From assembly GCA_947646735.1 (NCBI GenBank), contig CANTFK010000406.1, positions 1 to 17,250 of the forward strand: a stretch of 17,250 nt of DNA. The letters are read 5' to 3'. Numbering within the stretch: position 1 is the first letter of the stretch; every line of letters starts with the position of its first letter. Shown here piece by piece: positions 7,683 to 15,583 of the stretch. This DNA is from Peronospora farinosa (taxonomy: Eukaryota > Oomycota > Peronosporomycetes > Peronosporales > Peronosporaceae). The notes beneath the pieces are model-generated. The model saw nothing but the letters and a program-made list of their open reading frames with translations. It was not told the DNA's origin and did no database searches. The position numbers and the translations under genes were made by a program.

Positions 7683-8119
7683 TTCATCGAATCTTGGCGA
7701 CTAATTTAATCAGCGGCTGCTGGTCTCGTGTACGGCGGTAAGTAGATACAATTAGCATGGTGATGGGCATGGTGTCGTCTACAATCAAAACCGAAGTTGT
7801 AATGGTGACTGACTCGGTTCAGCCGCAAGTCGCTGTCGCTCGCCAACCTGCGGCCAGGAGGCTGGTGGATACTTGCACATGTCGATCACAATGCTGTCAT
7901 CGGATGCAGCATGTTTGGCGTTCACCCTGCGAAGATAAGACTGGCATGTTCTTCTGTATATATAACGGGCTAAAAGTTATACGGTCGTTAAGTATCGAAT
8001 ACGTAACGGGCAAGCCAAAAGGGGTACGAGGTACCTTAGGCCTGCCACTTGGGTGTGGCACCCACCCTCGTGAATGTGATATCCATGGATGTATTCTCAT
8101 TCAACGAGGATGACGCCAG
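7683..8119. other. unassigned, perhaps includes the 5' leader/LTR remnant of gypsy element 2
   Basis: A 118-codon plus frame (7757-8113) has no recognisable domain. Near its end are short inverted repeats (GCCAC/GTGGC around 8043-8058, GACGCC/GGCGTC around 8111-8133) and a TATA-like TATATATAAC near 7957. The position just before gag of the plus-strand element makes an LTR or leader remnant plausible, but I find no matching 3' LTR or clear primer-binding site. Confidence 0.3.
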
Positions 8120-9248
8120 ATGGGACTGGGCGTCATGGTGACGCTTCAGACAGACTTCACCTGCGAGCTAAAATCTATCAACTTTCATTGGGGTGATTTT
8201 TCTCACCTCTCCCAACATCATAGAGAAATGACAGAGCACTTAATGCAGGGACTTGGTGAACAAGCCCTGGTAAACCTCTTCAGTTGTCCTCCTGAGCAAC
8301 ATGTTGCTCAGTTGGAGCAATTTGAGGCGTTTGTGCTCCGACAGCGCAGAAATGCGTCCGAGATAAACAGCCAAGCCACGGCTGAGTCCACCGATGAGAC
8401 TTAGGATGAGCTTAGGCTTGAGTAGGCACGTAATGAGGCGCTAAACAGAACTGTTGGACGCTCTCTGCCTGGTCTAATCAGCCAAGGTCCATTCGGATGG
8501 ACCCTCCGAAGTTTAATGGGACTGCCCTACATACACTTGTTCACTGGCTATTAGCAGTTGAGAAATGTGGTATGGCACAGCTCATTGAAGACGACACCAG
8601 GATGGTGTCGTATGACATGTTCAACCTGCGTGGCAAAGCGTCAGAGTGGGCTTACTCTGCGCTTATGGCAAACGCTGATGCGTTTCCATCATGTACGATC
8701 TTTAAGGCAAAGATTCGCGCCATGTATCGGCCGCCTAACAACGAAGTGTTGCTTATGGCGCGCTTCTTTGGAGCACGACAGGCGAAACGCTCTCTGCAAG
8801 AATTTGTGCAGGAGATGCGTTCGCTGTCGGCGTCCATTAATGGGGAACCGATACCAGAGCGTATCAAGGTGGCCACGTTCATGAATGGACTTAGGCATGG
8901 CCCATCGCGTCAGGCCCTTTTCAGAAAGGTGCCAGCGACGATGGAAGAGGCAATTGACATTGCCTTAGTTGAGGAGCAATCCTACAACAGTGCCTCGGCG
9001 ACAGCTATAAGCCGTCGGCCGAAAGGTCTGATGCCACTCCTATGGAGTTAGGCAATGCAGACGTGGTCTGCTACAAGTGCGGCAAGCGAGGCCATATGAT
9101 GACTTGCCGCTATGGCAAAGTTGCTGCTGGTGCTAAGGCATCCAGCAAAAAGGCTCCCTACCCGAAGGGAGCTGCGAAAAACCAGCGTGCACGACGCACG
9201 GGTTCAGCACCTGCCCAAGATGGGTCGGGAAATGTGGGAGCGCAGTAG
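8120..9248 (+). pseudogene. gag: gypsy gag remnant (element 2)
   Basis: Three frame segments make up one Gag. The first (8120-8404) corresponds to the Leu/Gln-rich N-terminus and ends at a TAG, with a second in-frame TAG at 8423-8425. The second (from about 8480, ATG at 8497, to 9049) is the capsid region: GKASEWAYSAL, FFGARQAKRSLQEFVQEM and FMNGLRHG align with [24 protein letters not shown] and FMEGLRTG of element 1. The third (~9022-9248) carries PMELG and the zinc knuckle CYKCGKRGHMMTC, which has only three residues between His and the last Cys instead of four, then a Lys/Ala-rich tail. Shifts lie near 8490 and 9022. The true start codon is uncertain: ATGs at 8120 and 8135 are both possible. 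Confidence 0.85.
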
Positions 9249-9254
9249 GGGCGG

Positions 9255-9720
9255 GATGCCCTACTGTCTCAGACTCTGAAGCTACCCTTATGCTCAGATT
9301 TTCAGAGCAAATGGGTAGCATAGTCCCTGAGGTTCCGAAAGGTCGGACCTCAACCCTTTTGGTCTATAGCGCTCGAGTACGAGGCTATGACTAAGTGATG
9401 CCCTTCTCGTGGATTTGGGTGCATCACAAAACTTTGTGAAACTAGCGGCTCTGAGAAAGAGTCTGGCAAGTTATGAGTCGCTTTGCCATGATGGCAAGCG
9501 CGAAGAGGCGATCCTTCGTTTAGCGAACGGTGCGCTTGTAAAATTTGAGGGAGTTCAGGTTGAACTCGCCTTCAGTTTCAGTGACTTCTCCTGTAAAGAG
9601 AAGTTCACATTGCTAGGTATGGAGAGGAGAGTCCGTATGACCTCATCCTAGGCATGCCTTGGTTGGCTATACACCAACCATGGATAGACTGGCGTACACG
9701 CACAGTCGCTGACTCTACGC
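9255..9720 (+). pseudogene. gypsy retropepsin-like protease remnant (element 2)
   Basis: A pre-protease segment (LLVYSARVRGYD, compare LVVSATVKGFEKP in element 1) ends at a TAA, shifts frame and continues as LLVDLGASQNFVKL. The catalytic Asp codon at 9412-9414 is kept, but the usual Ser/Thr of the D-S/T-G triad is Leu. A second shift near 9630 leads into the family-typical YDLILGMPWLAIHQPWIDW. With at least two frameshifts it cannot make a working protease. Confidence 0.8.
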
Positions 9721-10162
9721 AGGACACCGGAAAGGATGTGTTCCTGCGAGAGGCTTATGCGATTGATGCTGTGTCCAACACAGTCGAGGGTGCGATGACG
9801 GTATGTCAATCGGCACCAGGAATTACCCAGCTCGAAAAGAGTGGTGTAGTTGGAAGTGCACTGGCGGAAAGCCAGGTGACACAAATTCCTGCCAATCTCT
9901 AGGAGACTGGTGTAGTAAATGGGAAGATGACATGCAGTCATGCGTCCAATAGTCCTGCACAGAGCCGAGAGCCTGTGCAGTTGATGGTGGGCTGACAGGA
10001 AGTCAAGCGCCACAAGAACCGGCACAGAGACATGAGCCTGGTGCGATTGGAAGGAGTGCGTTGGCTAATACAGCAAAAACACGTTGTTCCATGTCAAAGG
10101 TCGTGGTGATTCGAACAACGAGCACCTGACGTATTGAGACGATCAAGGGCACGTCGAAACGA
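9721..10162 (+). other. linker between protease and RT of element 2
   Basis: This corresponds to the region that in element 1 carries the 29-codon tandem repeat. It has imperfect internal repeats built on GGTGTAGTnGnAAG-like motifs (about 9840-10000), a TAG at about 9900, and no domain that I recognise. Confidence 0.45.
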
Positions 10163-11400
10163 GTGACCCTTGGATCAGTCTCGGTACAAGAGGACGGACC
10201 TACGAACGAGTTGTTCGAGGCCGTCGAAGACAAAATGCCGGGGGCATCCTCTGTTGAGGTGCTCCAACTTGTCTTGGCATCTGCCGAGGAGATAGTAAAT
10301 CCCTCGGAGATGACGTGGGATCTGTTCCTGTCCAAACTAAAGGAAGGAAAGATCCACGAGATAGTCGCACCAGTTCCAGAAGAGAACGTGGTGGACTGTT
10401 GCTCTTCGTTCACAATGGATGAGAGCGTCTTGGAGACCGACAAAACGAAACGGTTCGCTGCTCAAGGCTGGGAAGACTTGAAGGACAGCCCGTTTTATGA
10501 TGTTCTGTGGAAACTCCGTGATGTGTTTCCAGCAGAAGTGCCGAGCCGCCTACCGGCCGATAGGGTCATCAGGCACGAGATTGACCTGGAGCCTGGCACC
10601 AAGTATTGTGTGACCAGGCAATGGCTGTTGCCGAAGGAACAAGTCGATTACATCGATAAGTTCTTTGACAAGCGAGCTAAGGCGGTACATGTACGTGAGA
10701 GAAAGTACATGTACCGCCTTAGCTTGCTCACTGCATCCCGAACTTCTGCGTTCGTCAAGAAACAGGTGGATGGCGCGTGGTTCATGCTTATAATAAGCTG
10801 AACACGGCCACCATTCCAGCTCAAACGCCGATCCCGCGGAAAGATGTTTTGTTGAATTCCATGGGAAAGTCAACTATCTTTTCCGCGTTGGATCTGAAGG
10901 ATGGCTACTATTAGGTTCTCATGAGAGATACCGATGTAGCCAAAACGGCAGTAAGCACCCCAAGCGGTATGCTGTGGGAGTGGCTTGTGATGCCACAAGG
11001 GTTGAAAAATGCTCCGGCAACATTCAACCGAGTAGTGGCTCACGTGATGCGTCAGAACCGTGCCTACGCGCCCCATTACTTTGACGATGTATTCGTGCAT
11101 AGTAGGGCGGAGGACGGTCTGAGCGCGATAGAGTCGCACAAGCGTCATTTAGACGCTGTGTTGCAGACTCTGGGTGACGCCCAACTATACGTGAACTTGC
11201 AAAAGTTCGTAATAGGGGTCCCCGAGATACCTGTACTGGGCTGCGTCGTTGGTGCACATGGTGTACGAGCAGACCCAGAAAAGGTAAAGGCTGTAAAGGA
11301 ATGGCCAGTCCCACGTAATGTGAAGGATCTGCGCCAATTACATGGGCTCGCTAATTACTTGCATAAGTACAGCAAAAATTATGCGGAGCAAAGAATATAG
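10163..11400 (+). pseudogene. gypsy reverse transcriptase remnant (element 2)
   Basis: The N-terminal part reads PADRVIRHEIDLEPGTKYC and KEQVDYIDKFF, the usual start of oomycete gypsy RT. The frame is broken at 10675-10724 by a palindromic insertion. It resumes in another frame (GGWRVVHAYNKLN, FSALDLKDGYY with the first catalytic Asp), meets a TAG at 10912-10914 in place of a likely Gln codon, then continues to WEWLVMPQGLKNAPATFNR, the active-site YFDDVFVHS (about 11077-11103) and GLANYLHKYSKNYAE before a stop at 11398-11400. RNase H and integrase are missing. The polymerase residues are kept, but the frame lesions make it inactive. Confidence 0.92.
10675..10724. repeat. perfect inverted repeat, 20-bp arms, 10-bp loop
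   Basis: AGCTAAGGCGGTACATGTAC (10675-10694) is followed by a 10-base loop and its exact reverse complement (10705-10724). The left arm is part of normal RT coding sequence (KRAKA-x-HVRE). The right arm interrupts the protein and changes the frame, so it looks like an inserted inverted copy of the left arm. Confidence 0.95.
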
Positions 11401-11491
11401 TGGCTGCTTGTGGAACATCTTGCTCGGAAAAGCTTAGCTGTCTCGACACCATCTTCCAGCAAGAAATTGTCAGCTCTATTGACGGCAATAT

Positions 11492-12112
11492 TGTGGCGGA
11501 GCTGCACAGCTCTTTAGCCAGAGGAAGACTTTAGGCTGAAAGCCTTTTAGTTCTTAGGAACTAAATAGAGTTAAGGCTGAAAGCCTCTTAGTTCTAAGGA
11601 ACTAATTATTCGACTTTAAAGTCACCCTCTTCTAAGGAAGTAGGAGAGACTTTTAGTCAGCAAGCAATAAGCTTTAGGTTTAGAGAACCAACGCACAGAG
11701 TGCAAGCACAAGCTAGAAGCTTAGGGGTTCAGAGAACCAGCGCACGAAGTGCACAAGAGAACAAGTCAGAACGACTTGCGATCTTAAACTCAAAAGGAGA
11801 ACTGATTTTATTTATGCTTTAAGATTTTATGAATAGTCCTACTCTAAGTACACTACACTAGATTAATTACTATAATAGTAATTATTATATGCAGACTTTG
11901 CTATTGGACGACGTATCGTCTAAACATCTGTGTATGATGTACGTTATCGATTATCGAATTTTAATCGATAAGATACGGTATTACCGAATACCGTACCTTT
12001 AACGCTCATACTTAATACCTCTCTAGTATAAAAATGCATTACATGCAATGAAGACAAAAATCAACCGTAAACTCTCGGAATGACGTTACAACCGTCGTGT
12101 AACCCCGTTACA
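11492..12112 (-). mobile_element. LTR of the element-1 family, isolated copy (621 bp)
   Basis: It matches 1925-2516 from TGTGGCGGAGC to CCCCGTTACA, and is about 29 bp longer, partly because the hairpin pair GGTTC-GAACC plus GCAC-GTGC is duplicated near 11670-11755. There is no primer-binding site on its left (11400-11491 is unassigned). A purine-rich run on the minus strand, GGTGGGGGAAGG, abuts its right edge and resembles a polypurine tract, so it might be the 3' LTR of a minus-strand element rather than a solo LTR. The flanks AATAT and CTTCC are not a target duplication. Confidence 0.85.
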
Positions 12113-12143
12113 CCTTCCCCCACCAGACTGATGTTCCCATAGA

Positions 12144-12848
12144 ATGTCACTCGACATCTTTCCTCGTAGAGGTAGTGCTTTAGCGAACGTTAAAACCTTA
12201 CGGTTGTTCACGGCACATAACATGACGCCTCCTGGCAGTGAGTCACAGACTCTTCGGGACCTCGTTGAAGACAACCTTGACGAAGCGGTTGATTACGAAA
12301 GTGACACCGACTTTGTGGGACCCGATTGGTCCCCTTTAGCCACCCTCACGGATGAAGATGACACTCGTCATGCACCGAATGCGTTCCCTGAACGTGGTGC
12401 AGCAGATGTGCTAACAGCGATACGTGACCCGCCTGACGTATCATCTACGGCGACGGTTACCAACCCATTCGACGAGCAGTAACAGCAGATCATCGACCAA
12501 GAGGAAGGTGCCAAGCGCCGGACGAAGAATATGACGAGACTGCAGGACCACCAACAGTATAGGTTTAAGCCACCAACGGTATAAGAACGCCTAAAGGAGG
12601 CATCTGGACATTCCCTTTCTGGCTGGGCCATTGGGCCTGTGGCAACTGAAGGCGCTGGGACGATCGAGGTCGGCTCTTCAGACGGTGGATCAGCGGACGG
12701 TGGGTCAGCACACGGTGGGTCAGAACCAGGAGAAGACATGGCTGGACAGAAACGAGTAAGAGATGGACGATCAACAATGGGGACAGTAAAGGACCTACGT
12801 GACGAAGAAAGTGAAGACATGCGCGTGCTCAATCCGTTGTACGGTTGA
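12144..12848 (+). pseudogene. decayed internal ORF upstream of the 1.2-kb LTR (retroelement-derived, function unknown)
   Basis: A single plus-strand frame from an ATG at 12144 is broken only by TAA at 12480-12482 and 12582-12584, far fewer stops than chance, so it was coding. It is acidic (DNLDEAVDYESDTDF), then has a charged QQIIDQEEGAKRRTKNMTRL helix-like stretch, then a Gly/Ser repeat (units of GGSAD/GGSAH, 15-bp DNA period, about 12680-12725). It ends MRVLNPLYG, 18 bp before the LTR. The same ending, MRVLKPLYG, precedes the second LTR near 15530-15563. It is therefore the 3' internal part of a relative of the 12867-16825 element. I recognise no enzyme domain; a gag-like role is a guess. 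The complementary strand is also open for long stretches but is probably a shadow. Confidence 0.55.
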
Positions 12849-13032
12849 GCAACTGCAGGGGGCGGCTGTGGTGAAGTGCTAATTTTGTGATGTGGAGGTC
12901 CCAGAATCCTGTTGGATTCGGAGTATAGACCGTGGGTCAGGGACAGGGGACCAGAGAGACAGGGGCCTCGAAGGGGAGCGACCGTTGGTGGAGAACAATC
13001 CGCAGGGCCCATCGAAGAAAAATCAGTATCAG

Positions 13033-13052
13033 GGTACCGGTTAACCGGTACC
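13033..13052. repeat. perfect 20-bp palindrome in LTR A
   Basis: GGTACCGGTTAACCGGTACC reads the same on both strands. The matching place in LTR B (around 15770-15790) is degenerate. It sits immediately upstream of the minisatellite. Confidence 0.95.
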
Positions 13053-13063
13053 AAAGGGAGTTG

Positions 13064-13390
13064 GTCATGGCCCTTCATTGATCGACTTGGCCCCTCGTTG
13101 GTAGACCCGGGTCCCTCATAGGTAAACCTGGGTCCCTCATTGGTCGACCTGGGTCCCTCATTGGTAGACCTGGGTCCCTCATTGGTCGACCCGGTCCCTC
13201 ATTGGTAGACCTGGGTCCTTCATGGGTCGAACCGGTCCCTCGTTGGTGGACCCGGGTCCCTCATTGGTCGACCTGGGTCCCTCATTGTCGATTCGGTCCC
13301 TCGTTGGTAGACCTGGGTCCCTCAGTGTTCGACTCGGTCCCTCGTTGGTAGACCTGGGTCCCTCAGTGTTCGACCTCGGCCCCTCGGGGT
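13064..13390. repeat. minisatellite block 1 (in LTR A)
   Basis: About 16 tandem units of 20-21 bp occur, typical form TCCCTCATTGGTAGACCTGG plus a G. Units ending CGACCCGG (20 bp) tend to alternate with units ending AGACCTGGG (21 bp), giving a ~41-bp higher-order period. Most units hold GTCGAC or GTAGAC at the centre. In one plus frame the 21-bp period gives a heptapeptide repeat like GPSLVDP, but this is unlikely to be translated. Confidence 0.92.
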
Positions 13391-14091
13391 TCAGCCACTC
13401 CCGACCAGTTTATACAAGGACCAGACCAGTCGACGCAAGGAATCAGAGCTTCAGGCAAGGATAGATAAAAGGATTTAAAAGGATAGGACTATATTAAATA
13501 CTACTCAATTTGCGATCTACGTGGCACGACTCCGTCACCCAAGAAGGACTTAATCTTAGTTACTCACTGTTCCGGGAAGGGATATATTTTGGCCTCCCGT
13601 CGAAGACAGTTGCGTAGCGAAGTTCAAGGGCGAATAGAGCTCCAGGATATATTTGGCCTGTGAGCTCGTTCGAGTAGCAACACCCCCCAAGACCCGCTAT
13701 CGGAAGCGGTCTCCCTCACCTCAAGGTCCGGGAGCAACGTAAAGGTCAGGTAGTTAATACCCCTGAAACAAGAAGGAAAAGGCCAGGGACGACAAGCGCC
13801 CCTGAAGAATTTGGCTCTAAGTCCACTCTCGACAAGGTCGATCGAGTGGCCACCTACCGGCCCACCGAGTGAAGCATATCCACTCGAGGCCCCCCAGGTC
13901 TACCTCCCTTAAGGCAGACATCTACATCGTCACCAAGTCCTCCGAAGAGTGCAACCCGCCAGCCGACGGGTACACAAGGTGAGAGAAGGTTCATACGCGG
14001 CATCGGGGTACCCCCTCCGACAGTCGGCAGTCCGGCACAGTGAGTGGTTTGGGGTCTCATCATACAATTTTGAGAACCCACTCCACCACAA

Positions 14092-14107
14092 TGGTGCGCG
14101 TGCCCGG
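14092..14107 (+). other. primer-binding site of the LARD-like element
   Basis: One base after LTR A the sequence reads TGGTGCGCGTGCCCGG, starting with TGG as expected for pairing with a tRNA CCA end. It differs from the PBS of gypsy element 1, so the two families use different primers. I cannot name the tRNA. Confidence 0.72.
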
Positions 14108-14276
14108 ATCTTCGGAAGACGCGGGATTTCACCGCGAGTCCCAAGACGATAAAGATGTTTAAGTCAAGAAGGAGCACAAGACCGAGAAGCCACTGGAAGA
14201 CCGATCGCCAGTGACTCAAGAAGAAAAAACAAAGGATCGAAGGGCCGACCGGACCTTGGGAGGGGCCCGGTCAACA

Positions 14277-15159
14277 TGGTCGAGGTTGAATTTATTGAAG
14301 ATAAACCTAAATACCCTCCCTATGTCCTCGTAGAGGACACCTTGGGTCATGACTCCTATCATGGATCCAGAGGACCATCAGCCAACGGTGAAAACCGAGA
14401 GGCTAAGGTCCCCGAAAAAACAACAAAACAAGATCGCGCAATCCAAGCCGACCAAGTTCCTGATGAAGGCGCCCGATAACACCAAGCGATAGGCCCCGAG
14501 AAGTCAGGACTGCCGTCATGATCGGACGTTGACGTCACGAAGGTCTACCACCAACGCAAGCTAGACGCATTCTTGGAGAGCGACCCCGTCGCAAAGAATC
14601 TCTAGATCCAGCTGCTTGGACAGCTCACTGGCTCGGTGTTGACCCTACCCACGGCTGCAGACCGTCACAGACGCGATCACCGCGCTGTCTCCCTTCTTCG
14701 AGAAGCGACCATGGTTGCAGGACTTTTCGATCCGGACGACCTGCTTTCCCTAGGATTCGACAGAGTCACAAACGACGTTAGAGAATATACACAAACGTCT
14801 GTCGACCCTCGTCGGTACCACGCCAGCAAAGGGACACCTACCTCTGACGACAAACACACGATCACGGCCCAGGGACAGCCAGATGACGCTTCAAGACATC
14901 GCGGTCTACCCTCAAATGTATGGAGCCGCTGTCCACCCAGGGGCGAAGCAATGTCTATCGCATCACCTGCCGATACAGCAGCAGCTCCATGGTCACCAGG
15001 ATCTTCTTCGACTGGATCAGTCACTAGGAGGCTACTGGGAGGCTACTGGGACCGACAGGGGAGGCGCTGCTGAAGTTCCGAGCGAGGGGCGCGAAACAGG
15101 AACAGCGAGCTCACGAAACGGTGACGCGTGGACAACCAACGAAAGTCCAGGTTTCTGAT
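14277..15159 (+). pseudogene. decayed gag-like region of the LARD-like element
   Basis: Frame pieces follow one another with shifts and stops. An ATG at 14277 gives MVEVEFIEDKPKYPPYVLVE. Another frame gives the basic stretch PTVKTERLRSPKKQQNKIAQ. A third gives VYHQRKLDAFLESDPVAKNL, a stop, then QLLGQLTGSVLTLPTA. A further frame gives LQTVTDAITALSPFFEKRPW, a TAG, and a Gln/His-rich tail ending at a TGA at 15157-15159. The succession of plausible protein in different frames suggests a mutated ORF. Position after the PBS and the basic, helical composition suggest Gag, but there is no zinc knuckle and no sure homology. No pol domain was found in 14091-15583. Confidence 0.5.
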
Positions 15160-15202
15160 TGGTTGAATTTTCAGCCAATAGAAAGCTCCTTGGATGATTG
15201 GC

Positions 15203-15422
15203 CATGGTCCCTCGTCGGTAGACCTCGGTCCCTCATTGGTCGACCTCGGCCCCTCATCGGTCGACCTCGGCCCCTCATCGGTCGACCTCGGCCCCTCGTT
15301 GGTAGACCCGGTCCCTCATCGGTCGACCTCGGCCCCTCGTCAGTAGACCCGATCCCTCGTTGGTATACCTGGTTCCCTCTTCGGTAGACCCGGTCCCTCG
15401 CTGGTAGACCTGGGTCCTTCAA
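15203..15422. repeat. minisatellite block 2 (interior of the element)
   Basis: About 10 units of the same 20-21-bp family as in the LTRs, here mostly ending GACCTCGG. It begins after CCATGG, as the LTR blocks do after a CATGG. It lies between the gag-like remnant and the PPT. Confidence 0.92.
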
Positions 15423-15573
15423 GAATGCAGCTCGATGTATCGAAGATTGAAACCACAGCTGGAGTGACCCAGGTTGGCCACGGACTACCAACCAAAAAGC
15501 AAGCAGAAAACCCTACGTGATTGACGAGGGAATACATGCGCGTGCTCAAGCCGCTGTACGGCTGAGCAAACGC

Positions 15574-15582
15574 AAGGGGAGG
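15574..15582 (+). other. polypurine tract before LTR B
   Basis: AAGGGGAGG lies one base upstream of LTR B, the normal place for plus-strand priming. The equivalent before LTR A (12856-12865) is a degenerate CAGGGGGCGG. Confidence 0.6.
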
Positions 15583-15583
15583 C

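Larger units (their letters stand above)
8120..11400 (+). mobile_element. Ty3/gypsy-type element 2, degenerate and 3'-truncated
   Basis: Plus-strand gag, protease and reverse transcriptase remnants occur in gypsy order. They are related to but clearly diverged from element 1, and carry several stops and frameshifts. The sequence stops matching pol just after the RT connection motif (GLANYLHKYSKNYAE). RNase H, integrase and a matching LTR are absent. About 90 bp later an LTR of the element-1 family starts. The element is dead. Confidence 0.88.
12867..14090 (+). repeat. LTR A (5') of the LARD-like element, 1224 bp
   Basis: It starts TGTGGTGAAGTG and ends CACTCCACCACA. From left: a unique region, a perfect 20-bp palindrome (13033-13052), about 16 units of a 20/21-bp minisatellite (13064-13390), a TATA-like stretch (TATATTAAATA near 13488), a repeated GGATATATTT(T)GGCC motif (13580-13594 and 13645-13658), and a 3' part with recurring GAGTGG/CCACTC motifs. 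The 3' ~700 bp is nearly identical to LTR B, whereas the first ~200 bp differs at many positions. Confidence 0.88.

Noticed and set aside
8652..8898. Minus-strand frames within the gag region of element 2.
   Set aside because: They are shadows of the capsid coding sequence.
12368..13078. A 236-codon minus-strand frame as a gene.
   Set aside because: It overlaps the plus-strand frame with better coding signs, crosses the LTR A boundary and the palindrome, and shows no domain.
13222..13464. Heptapeptide-repeat frames in the minisatellite (also 15121-15387 plus and 15171-15491 minus) as repeat proteins.
   Set aside because: A 21-bp period automatically gives open heptad frames on both strands; the 20-bp units break the phase and the blocks are in LTRs.
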